Source: Azospirillum soli
GTDB taxonomy: Bacteria > Pseudomonadota > Alphaproteobacteria > Azospirillales > Azospirillaceae
Assembly: GCF_017876165.1 (NCBI RefSeq)
Contig: NZ_JAGINQ010000022.1
Location: 1 to 64,000, forward strand
Direction of reading: 5' to 3'
Length of the DNA stretch: 64,000 bases
Shown: piece after piece, positions 44,116 to 53,261 of the stretch
How the letters are laid out: every line of letters starts with the position of its first letter
Numbering within the stretch: position 1 is the stretch's first letter
Position numbers and translations under genes: made by a program
The notes under the pieces: model-generated
The model's input: only the letters and a program-made list of their open reading frames with translations
Told to the model about the DNA's origin: nothing
Database searches by the model: none

Positions 44116-44334
44116 AGTCACGCCGCTTGCCGATTGAGGGAGACCACCGCCCGGCCGGTCGCCGCAATGCGATCCACGCCCAGAGCCATCGTTGAAATTC
44201 CTGTACGCCAGATTGGTTATAAATGGGTTATGAATGGATCGACATTTACGTTAATCCGTTGGAAACCGTCAAGTTGACCACATGGCAACTTTTGGTGACC
44301 AAGGCCGGCGAATTGACGCATGCGAACGGCCAAC

Positions 44335-44694
44335 CTAAAGATGCCGCCGCACCGCAATCACAATCTGCTCGGGTTTGCAGGGACAGCGCAGGGCGCCGAC
44401 GGCGGAAAGGCGCTCGGCCGCCTCCTCCTCGGCCCCGGCCTCGACCAGAACCAGAACGGGGATGTGCGACAGATCCGGGTCGCGCAGTTGGGCGGCGCGG
44501 AACTCCCACCCGTTCATCACCGGCATCATCAGGTCGAGGACGATCAGATCGGGACGCAGGCCCGAATCGAGCGCGTCCAGCGCCGCCCGCCCGTCCGCTG
44601 CCTCCCGCACCTCGAACCCCTCGGCTCGCAGGGCGTCCGCCATTGTGGCCCGCAGCGCGTCGTCGTCCTCGACCACCAGGATCATGTCGGCCAT
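44335..44694 (-). CDS. CheY-like receiver with altered switch residue
   Basis: A 119-residue receiver: VVEDDD acidic cluster, phosphoacceptor Asp in IVLDLMMPVMNG and conserved Lys in CPCKPEQ. The usual Thr/Ser after beta-4 is replaced in VLVLVEAG, so phosphorylation-driven switching may differ. GAGG six bases before the ATG at 44694 fixes the start; the gene begins eight bases after the stop of the YejA-like gene and is probably in its transcript. Confidence 0.82.
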   Translation of the reverse strand: MADMILVVEDDDALRATMADALRAEGFEVREAADGRAALDALDSGLRPDLIVLDLMMPVMNGWEFRAAQLRDPDLSHIPVLVLVEAGAEEEAAERLSAVGALRCPCKPEQIVIAVRRHL

Positions 44695-44702
44695 GGCACG
44701 CC

Positions 44703-46526
44703 TCAGCGCGGTTGCTGCTCGGCCATCGACGGGGCGTCGGTCAGCCACCAGGCGTCGAAGGCCAGCGAATAGGGTGGCAGCGTCGCCGGCCGCTTCAGCC
44801 GGTTCCAATAGGCCACCCGATACACGCCCGAATACCAGTGCGGCACCACATAGTGGCTCCACAGCAGAACGCGGTCGAGCGCCGACACGGCGGTCTTCAG
44901 CTCCTCCTCGGTTCCGGCGCGGATGATTCGGGCGATCAGGCTGTCCACCACCTCGCTACGGATGCCGGCAAGGTTCTGGCTACCCGGCCGGTTCGCCGCG
45001 TCGGAACCCCAGAAATCCGCCTGCTCGTTGCCCGGCGACAGCGACTGCCCCCAGACGTGAACGACCATGTCGAAGTCGAAATCGCGGATCCGGTTCTGGT
45101 ACTGCGCCGGGTCAACCGTCCGCACGGTCGCCTGGATGCCCAGCCGCTTCAGGTTCTCGACGAACGGCAGGGTCACGCGCTCGAAGGTCGGGCTGTCCAG
45201 CAGGATTTCGAAGGTCAGCGGCCGGCCGGTGGCGGAGAAGACACGCGTCCCGTTGCGCACCTCCGATCCCGCCTCGTCCAGCAGGCGCTTGGCCTCCAGC
45301 AGGTTGCGCCGCATGCCGTTCGGCCCTTCGGTGGTCGGGGCGCGGTAGGCCGGGCCGAACACCTCCTCCGGGATCTTGCCGCGCAACGGTTCCAGCAGGG
45401 CCAGTTCCCGCCCCTGCGGCGTTCCCTTCGATTGCAGGGGGGAGTTCTCAAAATAGCTTTCGGTGCGCTTGTAGGCCCCATAGAACAGCGTCTGGTTCGT
45501 CCATTCGAAGTCGAAGGCATGCGCGATGGCCCAGCGCACCTTCGAATTCTCGAAGATAGGCCGGCGGGTGTTGAAGACGAAGCCCTGCATGCCGGCCGGG
45601 ACCTCGTTGGGGATTTCCTCCACCGTCACCTTGCCTTCGCGCACCGCGTCGAAGTTGTAGCCGGTGGCCCAGGTCTTGGCGGTCGCCTCCTGGCGGAAGT
45701 CGTAGAGCCCGCCGCGAAACGCCTGCAATGCGACGCTTTCGTCGCGGTAATACTCGTAGGTCATGCTGCCGAAGTTGTTCCGGCCGACATTCACCGGCAG
45801 ATCCTTGCCCCAGTAATCCGCCACCCGCTCGTAGGTGATAGAGCGCCCCGGATCGACGGACGCGATCCGGTAGGGTCCGCTGCCCAGCGGCGGTTCCAGC
45901 GTGGTCGCGTCGAATTGCCGGCCCTCCCAGTAATGCTTGGGCAGCACCGGCAGCTGGCCAACGATCATGGGAAGCTCGCGGTTGTCGCCGGGCTTGAAGG
46001 TGAAGCGGACGCGGCGTTCCCCCTCGGCCTCCACCTTGTCCACGGCGGCGTAGTAGCTGCGGTAAAAGGGGTGGCTCCGGGTCAGCGCCTGGAAGGTGAA
46101 GACCACGTCGTCGGCGGTCACCGGCCGGCCGTCGTGCCAGCGGGCGGCGTCGTTCAGATCGAAGGCGACCCAGGACCGGTCCTCCGGCACCTCGACGGTG
46201 CGGGCGAGCTGCCCGTATTCGGTGAAGGGCTCGTCCGCGGCCCCCGCCATCAGCGTGTCGTAAATGGCCGTCGACCCGGCCGCCGGCACGCCCTTCAGTG
46301 TGAAGGGGTTCAGCGTGTCGAAGGAGCCGGTCGCCTGCAAGGTCACCCGCCCGCCCTTCGGCGCGTCCGGGTTGATGTAGTCGAAATGCTTGAAGCCGGG
46401 GCCGTATTTCGGCTCGCCGTGGAGCGCCATGCCATGGCGCGGCTCCGCCTTCGCCGGAAGGGCAAGCCCCGCCGCCGCCCCCGCCGCCATCGACGCCATC
46501 AGGACACACACGGCGATCCGTCGCAT
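44703..46526 (-). CDS. periplasmic peptide-binding protein (YejA-like, SBP family 5)
   Basis: A 607-residue solute-binding receptor with signal peptide (MRRIAVCVLMASMAAGAAAGLALPAKA). The mature start HGMALHGEPKYGPGFKHFDYINPDAPKGG and later DTLNPFTLKG, DVVFTFQALTR and FDVVVHVWGQ-type blocks match YejA, the receptor of the YejABEF oligopeptide/microcin C importer. No permease or ATPase gene adjoins; it would share components encoded elsewhere. GAGGGGCGGAG before the ATG supports this start. Confidence 0.88.
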   Translation of the reverse strand: MRRIAVCVLMASMAAGAAAGLALPAKAEPRHGMALHGEPKYGPGFKHFDYINPDAPKGGRVTLQATGSFDTLNPFTLKGVPAAGSTAIYDTLMAGAADEPFTEYGQLARTVEVPEDRSWVAFDLNDAARWHDGRPVTADDVVFTFQALTRSHPFYRSYYAAVDKVEAEGERRVRFTFKPGDNRELPMIVGQLPVLPKHYWEGRQFDATTLEPPLGSGPYRIASVDPGRSITYERVADYWGKDLPVNVGRNNFGSMTYEYYRDESVALQAFRGGLYDFRQEATAKTWATGYNFDAVREGKVTVEEIPNEVPAGMQGFVFNTRRPIFENSKVRWAIAHAFDFEWTNQTLFYGAYKRTESYFENSPLQSKGTPQGRELALLEPLRGKIPEEVFGPAYRAPTTEGPNGMRRNLLEAKRLLDEAGSEVRNGTRVFSATGRPLTFEILLDSPTFERVTLPFVENLKRLGIQATVRTVDPAQYQNRIRDFDFDMVVHVWGQSLSPGNEQADFWGSDAANRPGSQNLAGIRSEVVDSLIARIIRAGTEEELKTAVSALDRVLLWSHYVVPHWYSGVYRVAYWNRLKRPATLPPYSLAFDAWWLTDAPSMAEQQPR

Positions 46527-46667
46527 TGCTCCGCCCCTCTCCCGCTCTCGCTTCTCTTCGGCCTTCAACAGATGGGGCATCCGGGTCGGCACGGCGCCTT
46601 CTCCTTTCGGAACCTTCAGCCCAGCCGCCGGTTGTCCGTAACGTTATCCCCAAAGGGATTTCCCGCC

Positions 46668-47576
46668 ATGGACCAACCCTACCACCCCATCGACACGCAG
46701 CACGTCCTGTTTCTCCTCCGCCAATGGCTGAAGGCCGTGTCGCCGCCCGCCGGGGTCGAATGGTTGGACGATGTGCGCGACTCCCTGAACGAGGGGGCGA
46801 TGGACGGTGCCTTTTTCGATGCCTTCGCCGCCGTGCCCAAGCGCGTTGGACACGCGCCTCTGAAGCTGGCGCGCGAGGACATGGACGAGGCGCGCAAGGC
46901 CCGCAACGGCTGGCACCCGCAGCGCTGGACCGCCGACACGGCGGCGCGGGTCATGCTGCTGCTCAGCTACGACGACAGCGATCCGGCGTCCTACGGCGAC
47001 ATGCTGACCGGCTTGCTGAAGGAAGGGCACGCGGCGACCTCGGCGGCGCTGTACCGCGCGCTGCCGCTGCTGCCCTACCCGGAACGGCACGTAACCTGGG
47101 CCACCGCCGCCACCCGGTCCGACCATCGGGATCTGTTCGAAGCGCTGGCCGTCTGCAACCCCTACCCCGCCGAACGCTTCGACGAGGCCGCCTGGAACAG
47201 CCTGATCATGAAGGCGGTCTTCCTCGGCGTGCCGCTGATCGAAGTGGAGGGGCTGGAGCGCCGCGCGAACCACGTTCTCGCCCACGAACTGCGCGACTAC
47301 ACCCACCAGCGGGCCGCCGCCGGCCACCCGCCCAGCCCGGCCATATGGCAGGCCATCGGCGTCTACGCCACCGGCCCGCTGCTGGACGACATGGAGCGGA
47401 TGATCAACTCCAAGGACCCGGCGCAACGGCAGGCGGCCTCCCTCGTGCTGTGCCGCAGCCACGACCCGCGCGCCCTGCGCATCCTGGCCGACCACCACGA
47501 CCTGCGCGACGCGGTGACCGCCGGGCGGCTGACCTGGGAGGGGGTGGGAACCCGGTCCCTGCGCGCGGCGGGCTGA
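46668..47576 (+). CDS. EboA-domain protein
   Basis: A 302-residue soluble, largely helical protein. The segments ALYRALPLLPYPE, LFEALAVCNPYPAERFDEAAWNSLIMKAVFLGVPL and EGLERRANHVLAHELRDYTHQRAA resemble EboA, a protein encoded with the eustigmatophyte/bacterial ebo clusters linked to metabolite trafficking to the periplasm. The other ebo genes are not here, so this is an orphan copy. AAGGGA precedes the ATG. Family call is from remembered pattern. Confidence 0.6.
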   Translation: MDQPYHPIDTQHVLFLLRQWLKAVSPPAGVEWLDDVRDSLNEGAMDGAFFDAFAAVPKRVGHAPLKLAREDMDEARKARNGWHPQRWTADTAARVMLLLSYDDSDPASYGDMLTGLLKEGHAATSAALYRALPLLPYPERHVTWATAATRSDHRDLFEALAVCNPYPAERFDEAAWNSLIMKAVFLGVPLIEVEGLERRANHVLAHELRDYTHQRAAAGHPPSPAIWQAIGVYATGPLLDDMERMINSKDPAQRQAASLVLCRSHDPRALRILADHHDLRDAVTAGRLTWEGVGTRSLRAAG

Positions 47577-47678
47577 GGCTGTCCGCCGGCTTGGTTTCCG
47601 CTGGCGCGAGGGGCGGCTTGCGGTCATGGTTTCCCCAACCGCGCGAACGCGCGCACCCTAAGGAGGGAGACACAATCC

Positions 47679-48299
47679 GTGACCGCCGCCTTCACCGTCC
47701 ACGGCAACTTCAATTCCCAGCCCGCGACCCGCGTGGTGCTGTTCCTCAGCATGGCCGGCGTGCCCTTCGTCTACCGCCATGTGGATCTGCGCGGCCAGCA
47801 GCAGAAGACCCCGGAGTATCTCGCCATCAACCGCTTCGGCCGGGTGCCGACGCTGGTACACGGCGACGTCAGCGTGTCCGAATCCGGCGTGATCCTGACC
47901 TATCTGGCCGAGAAGACGGGCCAGTTCGGCGGCCGGGACGAGCGGGAGAAGCTGCGGCTTGCCGAATGGCTAAGCTGGCTTGCCGACGTGTTGCTTCCGG
48001 TGCAGCGCGCCCGCGCGGTGCGCAAGTTCAACGGCGACGCCAATGCCCTGCCCTGGCTGGACGCCGGGGCGGCCAGCGGCATGGCCCAGTTCGACGATCA
48101 CCTCGCCAACCACAGCTTCGTCGATGGCGATCGCCTGACCATCGCCGACATCTTTGCCTTCCCCTTGATCGATCTGGTCGATGAGGCGGCCATCGACCTC
48201 GGCAAATACCCCAACGTCAAGGCGTGGCACGCCCGCATGCTGGCCCAGCCCGGCGTCAAGCGGCAGTATGAGCTGATGCCCCAGCAGAACGTCGGGTAA
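47679..48299 (+). CDS. glutathione S-transferase family protein
   Basis: A 206-residue GST: thioredoxin-like N-terminal domain (FTVHGNFNSQPATRVVLFLSMAGVPF, glutathione-site RVPTLVHGDVSVSESGVILTYL) and helical C-terminal domain (DGDRLTIADIFAFPLIDL). It would conjugate glutathione to electrophiles or act as a thiol oxidoreductase. It starts at GTG, after AAGGAGGGAG about ten bases upstream. The strong hairpin at 48311-48342 follows its stop. Confidence 0.9.
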   Translation: MTAAFTVHGNFNSQPATRVVLFLSMAGVPFVYRHVDLRGQQQKTPEYLAINRFGRVPTLVHGDVSVSESGVILTYLAEKTGQFGGRDEREKLRLAEWLSWLADVLLPVQRARAVRKFNGDANALPWLDAGAASGMAQFDDHLANHSFVDGDRLTIADIFAFPLIDLVDEAAIDLGKYPNVKAWHARMLAQPGVKRQYELMPQQNVG

Positions 48300-48310
48300 G
48301 GACAAAGAAA

Positions 48311-48342
48311 AAGCCCCTCTCCCCGGGTAGGGAGAGGGGCTT
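48311..48342. terminator. bidirectional Rho-independent terminator
   Basis: Perfect 13-base arms AAGCCCCTCTCCC (48311-48323) and GGGAGAGGGGCTT (48330-48342) with a six-base loop, located between convergent GST and TRAP receptor genes. On the minus strand it is followed by TTTTTCTTTG, giving a U-tract for the TRAP receptor transcript. Confidence 0.8.
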
Positions 48343-48355
48343 CGTCTTCAGGCGC

Positions 48356-49441
48356 TTACTTCTTGCCGGCGACCGACGAGACGAAGTTGTCGTACGGAAT
48401 TTCCGCCACGCGGAACCACAGGTTGGTTTCCTCGATGAACGGCTTCCAGCTCTCGTAGACCGTCTTGAAGTTCGGGTTGGTCTTCGCGATCTCCTCGTAA
48501 TGCTCGAAGGCGATCTTGTGGGCCTGCTCCATCAGGTCGCGCGGGAAGGCGCGCAGGATGGCGCCCTTGCCGACCAGACGCTTCAGGGCCTTGGCGTTCT
48601 CCGCGTCGTACCGCGCGGTCATGTAGGTGTTCGCCTCGGCGCAGGCGGCCGTCAGGATCGACTGGTAGGCCTTCGGCAGCTTCTCGTATTCCTGAAGGTT
48701 GCAGTAGAGGGAGACCTGCGGGCCGCCCTCCCACCAGCCGGGATAGTAGTAGTACTTGGCGACCTGGACGAAGCCCAGGCGCTCGTCGTCATAGGGGCCG
48801 ACGAACTCGGTGGCGTCGATGGTGCCCTTCTCCAGCGCCGGGTACACGTCGCTGCCGGCGATCTGGGTCGGGGTGGCGCCCATCTTGGCCATGATCTGGC
48901 CGGTGATGCCGGCGATGCGGATCTTCAGGCCCTGGAAGTCGGCGGCCGACTTGATTTCCTTGCGGTACCAGCCGCCCATCTGCACGCCGGTGTTGCCGGC
49001 CGGGAACTGGATGACATTGTGGTTCTTCATGAACGCGCGCAACAGATCCAGGCCGCCGGACTGCATCCAGGCGTTCATCTGGCGGGCGTTCGGACCGAAG
49101 GGCAGCGCCGTGTCGAAGGCGAAGGTCGGGTCCTTGCCGACGTAGTAATAGCCACAGGTGTGGCCGCACTGGACCGTGCCGTTCTGCACCGCGTCGAGCA
49201 CCTGGAGGCCCGGCACGATCTCACCCGCGGGATGGACGCGGATGTTGAACTTGCCGTCAGTGCTCTCGGCCACGCGGCGAGCGATCACCTCCGACGCGCC
49301 GACCAGGATGTCGGTGCTCTTCGGGAAGCTCGACGCCAGACGCCACTGGATCTCCGGCTGGGACTGGGCAATGGCCGGGGCGGCAACGCCGGCAACCGCC
49401 AGACCGGCACCCGCCGACGTCAGGAACGCACGTCTTTTCAC
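48356..49441 (-). CDS. TRAP transporter periplasmic receptor (DctP family)
   Basis: A 361-residue substrate-binding protein with a Tat-like signal (KRRAFLTSAGAGLAVAGVAAPAIA). Family blocks: LKIRIAGITGQIMAKMGATP, ALEKGTIDATEFVGPYDDERLGF and KYYYYPGWWEGGPQ. Such receptors deliver organic acids (keto acids, mannitol-type or aromatic substrates) to a DctQM permease. None is adjacent. GTG start at 49441 has GGGAGAAG five bases upstream. An alternative start at 49480 adds an unlikely basic leader. Confidence 0.9.
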   Translation of the reverse strand: MKRRAFLTSAGAGLAVAGVAAPAIAQSQPEIQWRLASSFPKSTDILVGASEVIARRVAESTDGKFNIRVHPAGEIVPGLQVLDAVQNGTVQCGHTCGYYYVGKDPTFAFDTALPFGPNARQMNAWMQSGGLDLLRAFMKNHNVIQFPAGNTGVQMGGWYRKEIKSAADFQGLKIRIAGITGQIMAKMGATPTQIAGSDVYPALEKGTIDATEFVGPYDDERLGFVQVAKYYYYPGWWEGGPQVSLYCNLQEYEKLPKAYQSILTAACAEANTYMTARYDAENAKALKRLVGKGAILRAFPRDLMEQAHKIAFEHYEEIAKTNPNFKTVYESWKPFIEETNLWFRVAEIPYDNFVSSVAGKK

Positions 49442-49585
49442 GATTCTTCTCCCGTGGACTCGCCTTCCCTTTCGAATCAAACGGCCTCTGGGACCGCTTG
49501 TTACGAGGGATTGATTAGGAGTGTAACAAAGCAGTGTTCCAAGGCCAACTCACCGCACAAATCCGCATGACAGGTCTTCGTCATA

Positions 49586-51220
49586 TTACCCGGCCGCCGT
49601 GAGCAGCCCCAGGAAGGCCGAAAGCGGCGGCAGCACCAGCGTCCGCCCGTCCGCCGTGACCTCCGGCGCCGCTCCGCCGGGTGCGCGCGGCAGGTCCAGT
49701 GCGACAAGACGCGGCTTGCGCTTCAGCGGATATTCCGCCGGCTCGTTGGCGAAGTTGAAGACAGCCAGCAGATGTTCGCCCTCGGCGGTCCGCTGGAAGG
49801 CCAGCACGGAGTCCCTGTCCTCCACCGCCTCCACCCCGCCGACGGTCAGGGCGGCGTGGTTGCGGCGCACGCGCAGCGCCTGCCGCCAAATGTCCAGCGG
49901 GCTGCCGAGGGTGCGCTCCTGCCGGTCGATGGCAAGCGGAAGATGGGATTCCGGCACTGGCAGCCACGGCTCGCCCGCCGTGGAGAAACCGGCGTTGGCC
50001 GCCCCGGCGCGCCAGGGCATGGGCGTACGGCTGCCGTCGCGCCCCTGGAATTCCGGCCAGTAGGTCATGCCGAAGGGGTCGCGCAGTTGGTGGCGCTCCA
50101 ACTGTGCGTTGGGCAGCGCCAGTTCCTCCCCCTGATACAGACAGATCGTCCCCGGCAACGCGGCGAACAGCGCGGCCAGCAGGGCGTTGAACCGCTCCGG
50201 ATCGGCGCCGGGCGGCAACCAGCGGCTTGCCGCGCGCTCCACGTCGTGGTTGGAGAAGCTCCAGCAGATCGCGTCGGGCCGGGGCGTGCCGGTCAGCGCG
50301 TGGGCGAATCCCTTGGCCGAGAAGGGCTGCTTGGCGAGCGACAGCGTGTAGGCGGCGTGCAGCCCCTGCGGCCCGCAATAACTGGCGATGCGCTGGCCGG
50401 CGCCGGGCTGGCTCGACAGTTCGCCCAACAGCACCCGCCCCGGATACCGGTCCACCACCGCGCGCAGCTTGCCCAGCACGTCGCGCACCGAAGGGTGCAT
50501 CATGTCGTGGAGATGCCGTTGCAACGCGAAGGGCTTCAGCGGCGGTTCCGGCGCCCGCCACACGGCGGCGGGGTTGGAGCGCAGTTCCGGATCGTGCGCG
50601 AAGAAGTCCACCGCGTCGATGCGGAAGCCGTCCACCCCACGTTCCAGCCAGAAGGCGGCGGTGTCGCAAACCGCCTGCATCGCCGCCTCGCATCGCAGGT
50701 TCAGCGACGGCTGGCTGGCCAGGAAATGGTGCAGATAGTACTGGCGCCGGCGAGGCTCCCAGGTCCAGGCGGCACCGCCGAAGACCGACAGCCAGTTGTT
50801 GGGCGGCGTCCCGTCCGGGCGCGGGTCGGCCCAGACGTACCAGTCCGCGAATTCCCCCTCGCGCGAACGGCGGCTTGCCTCGAACCAGGCATGCGAATCG
50901 GAGGTGTGGCCGCAGACCAGATCGACGATCACCTTCAGCCCGCGCGTGTAGGCCTTCTGCACGATGTGGTCGAAAGTCGCCAGCCGTCCCATGCGGGGAT
51001 CGACGTTGCGGTGGTCGGTGATGTCGTAACCGAAATCCTTCAGCGGCGACGGGTAGAAGGGGCTGATCCACACACCGTCCACACCGAGCGACGCGACGTG
51101 ATCGAGCCCGTCCAGCACGCCGTCCAGATCGCCCCAGCCGTCGCCGTTCCGGTCGAGAAAGCTCAACGGGTAGATCTGGTAAAGGGCCGCGCCGCGCAGC
51201 CAGTTCGAACCCTGGGACAT
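49586..51220 (-). CDS. GH13 alpha-glucosidase
   Basis: A 544-residue alpha-amylase-family enzyme, probably cytosolic (no signal peptide). Catalytic blocks: DGFRIDAVDFF (nucleophile Asp), LLGELSS (acid/base Glu) and FSNHDVER (transition-state Asp), with the GH13 opening YQIYPLSFLDRNGDGWGDLDGV. Oligo-1,6-glucosidase/alpha-glucosidase-like; hydrolyses alpha-glucosides such as sucrose, maltose or isomaltose derivatives. GGAGGG precedes the ATG. No sugar transporter adjoins. Confidence 0.9.
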   Translation of the reverse strand: MSQGSNWLRGAALYQIYPLSFLDRNGDGWGDLDGVLDGLDHVASLGVDGVWISPFYPSPLKDFGYDITDHRNVDPRMGRLATFDHIVQKAYTRGLKVIVDLVCGHTSDSHAWFEASRRSREGEFADWYVWADPRPDGTPPNNWLSVFGGAAWTWEPRRRQYYLHHFLASQPSLNLRCEAAMQAVCDTAAFWLERGVDGFRIDAVDFFAHDPELRSNPAAVWRAPEPPLKPFALQRHLHDMMHPSVRDVLGKLRAVVDRYPGRVLLGELSSQPGAGQRIASYCGPQGLHAAYTLSLAKQPFSAKGFAHALTGTPRPDAICWSFSNHDVERAASRWLPPGADPERFNALLAALFAALPGTICLYQGEELALPNAQLERHQLRDPFGMTYWPEFQGRDGSRTPMPWRAGAANAGFSTAGEPWLPVPESHLPLAIDRQERTLGSPLDIWRQALRVRRNHAALTVGGVEAVEDRDSVLAFQRTAEGEHLLAVFNFANEPAEYPLKRKPRLVALDLPRAPGGAAPEVTADGRTLVLPPLSAFLGLLTAAG

Positions 51221-51305
51221 GGACACCCTCCGCACCTCACTTGCGCGAAGGGTCCGCATCTACTCCTAACGATCGGTTAGCGGCGCAATATGGTCACGCC
51301 GCGCA

Positions 51306-51575
51306 TCAGTCCTTTTTCGGCGGCAGCCGATTCGGCGCGAAGGCCGACAGCCACGGAGCCCAGGCCTGCTGCACCATGGCGCTCCACGCCTGCATCGGCG
51401 CCGCCCAAAGCCCCATCATCGGGAACGCCGGCCCGATCATGCCGCGCACAGCGTCGAAGGACGGGGTCGCGGTGATTTGCATGGTGATGATCTCGGCCCC
51501 CCGCTCCTTGTCCTCGCGGTGGAGAATCTGAATGTCCAGGTTGGGCAGGGCGGCGGTCAGCTTCGTCTCTTCCAT
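51306..51575 (-). CDS. conserved-looking hypothetical protein
   Basis: An 89-residue protein, MEETKLTAALPNLDIQILH at the start, then an amphipathic, methionine- and tryptophan-rich second half (PMMGLWAAPMQAWSAMVQQAWAPW). The latter resembles phasin-type or membrane-surface helices. No signal peptide and no assigned family. Lies between the alpha-glucosidase and topoisomerase IB genes. Confidence 0.55.
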   Translation of the reverse strand: MEETKLTAALPNLDIQILHREDKERGAEIITMQITATPSFDAVRGMIGPAFPMMGLWAAPMQAWSAMVQQAWAPWLSAFAPNRLPPKKD

Positions 51576-51704
51576 CGTCCGACTCCGTATGGGCACCGCT
51601 TCAGGATACGGACTCCGCACCTGCGAAGGAACCCTTCCGAACGTTCAGGCAACCAAAGGGGCGCATCGGCCGTTGTAACGGGAAAACACCGACAGGTTCC
51701 CGTC

Positions 51705-52826
51705 ATGGATGGCCCCGTTCCGACCGCCGCCGACATCGACCCGAAGGAGGCCGCCGCCTGCGCCGGTCTGATCTACGTCTCCGACGAGGAGTCGGGCATC
51801 AAGCGCCGCCGGGCCGGCAAGGGCTTCACCTACAAATGGCCGGACGGCCGGACGGTCACGGAAGACGACACGCTGGAGCGCATCCGCAAGCTGGCCATCC
51901 CGCCCGCCTACCGCGACGTCTGGATCTGTCCGGACCCCGAAGGCCACATCCAGGCCACGGGCCGCGACGACAAGGGCCGCAAGCAGTACCGCTACCACCC
52001 GCGCTGGACCGAACTGCGCGAAGGCACCAAGTTCGGCCGCATGCTGGAGTTCTGCCGGGCGCTGCCCCGGATCCGGCAGCGGGTGGACCAGGATCTCTCC
52101 CTGCGCGGCCTGCAACGCGACAAGGTGCTGGCGACCGTCGTGCGCCTGCTGGAAACCACTCTGATCCGCGTCGGCAACGAGAGCTACGCCCGCGAGAACC
52201 AGAGCTACGGCCTGACCACGCTGCGCGACGACCACGCGGACATCGACGGCTCCGAAATCCGCTTTTCCTTCAAAGGCAAGTCTGGGAAGGAGTGGAACGT
52301 CGCCCTGAAGGACCGCCGGCTCGCCCGCGTCGTGCGCGCCTGCCAGGACGTGCCGGGCGAGGAGCTGTTCCAGTATGTGGACGAGGACGGGCAGCGCCGC
52401 GCCATCACCTCGGGCGACGTGAACGATTACCTGCGCGCCGCCACCGGCCAGGACTTCACCGCCAAGGACTTCCGCACCTGGGCCGGCACCGTGTTGGCCG
52501 CCATGGCGCTGAAGGAGTTCGAGAGCTTCGACACCAAGACCAAGGCCAAGCGCAACGTCACCCGCGCCATCGAGCAGGTCGCCGCGCGGCTCGGCAACAC
52601 GGCCAGCGTCTGCCGCAAGAGCTACGTGCATCCGGAAATCCTCGACGCCTATCTGGAAGGCGACCTTCTGAACGCCCTCAAGAACGAGGTTGAGACCGAA
52701 TTGCGCGAGGAACTGGACGGGCTGAACGCCGAGGAGGCGGCGGTGCTGGCCTTCCTGCGCGAACGCCTGGAGCGCGAGAGCCGGTCCCGCGCCGGCGAGG
52801 GAGCCCGCAGGCGCAACGCTGCGTGA
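51705..52826 (+). CDS. DNA topoisomerase IB
   Basis: A 373-residue bacterial type IB topoisomerase. N-terminal region SDEESGIKRRRAGKGFTYKWPDG; catalytic domain with RVGNESYARENQSYGLTTL, the conserved lysine/arginine block SFKGKSGKEWNVALKDRRLARV, DFRTWAGT and nucleophile tyrosine in RKSYVHPEI. It relaxes supercoils via a 3'-phosphotyrosine. Often found near NHEJ or stress genes; here it precedes a DUF3175 gene. The ATG at 51705 is used; upstream frame has no homology. Confidence 0.93.
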   Translation: MDGPVPTAADIDPKEAAACAGLIYVSDEESGIKRRRAGKGFTYKWPDGRTVTEDDTLERIRKLAIPPAYRDVWICPDPEGHIQATGRDDKGRKQYRYHPRWTELREGTKFGRMLEFCRALPRIRQRVDQDLSLRGLQRDKVLATVVRLLETTLIRVGNESYARENQSYGLTTLRDDHADIDGSEIRFSFKGKSGKEWNVALKDRRLARVVRACQDVPGEELFQYVDEDGQRRAITSGDVNDYLRAATGQDFTAKDFRTWAGTVLAAMALKEFESFDTKTKAKRNVTRAIEQVAARLGNTASVCRKSYVHPEILDAYLEGDLLNALKNEVETELREELDGLNAEEAAVLAFLRERLERESRSRAGEGARRRNAA

Positions 52827-52874
52827 ACGCGCCTGTTCTGGTGGTTAAGCCTGTCGCACCAGGAGAGAACGACC

Positions 52875-53207
52875 ATGGCAAAGACCACCACCGACCACGA
52901 CGAGATTCGCCATTGGGCCGAGAGCCACGGCGGCAAGCCCGCCGTCGTTCGCAGCACGCACCACCCAGGCACCGGGCAGAAGAAAGGCCGCAAGACCGGC
53001 GTCGGCCTGCTGCGCCTGATGTTCCCGAAAGCCCGCCAGTCCGACCACGACGAGCTGGAGGAGATCGGCTGGGACGAGTTCTTCAAGCAGTTCGACGATT
53101 CGAAGCTGGCGCTGCTCTATGAGGAAGGCTCCAACTTCAACAAACTGATCGGCCGCGACACCGCCGAAAAGCGCGAGCACGGCGACCACAAGGCCGCAAG
53201 GCATTGA
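52875..53207 (+). CDS. DUF3175 domain protein
   Basis: A 110-residue basic, mixed-charge protein: HWAESHGGKPAVVRSTHHPGTGQKKGRKTGVGLLRLMFP then WDEFFKQFDDSKLALLYEE. Matches DUF3175, small proteins of unknown role. Follows the topoisomerase gene by 48 bases and is likely in the same transcript; ribosome site AGGAGAG lies upstream of ATG. Confidence 0.82.
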   Translation: MAKTTTDHDEIRHWAESHGGKPAVVRSTHHPGTGQKKGRKTGVGLLRLMFPKARQSDHDELEEIGWDEFFKQFDDSKLALLYEEGSNFNKLIGRDTAEKREHGDHKAARH

Positions 53208-53261
53208 GCGTCCGTTGCCCCTCCCTTCCCGAATCGCCGGGGAGGGAGGGGACAAACCCGC

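Noticed and set aside
44223..47576. A long plus-strand frame of over 1100 codons
   Set aside because: Mostly antisense to the YejA-like gene; only its last 303 codons (from 46668) form a real gene in the same frame.
48311..48342. GC-rich hairpin as a mobile repeat
   Set aside because: Its position between convergent genes and the U-tract fit an ordinary terminator.
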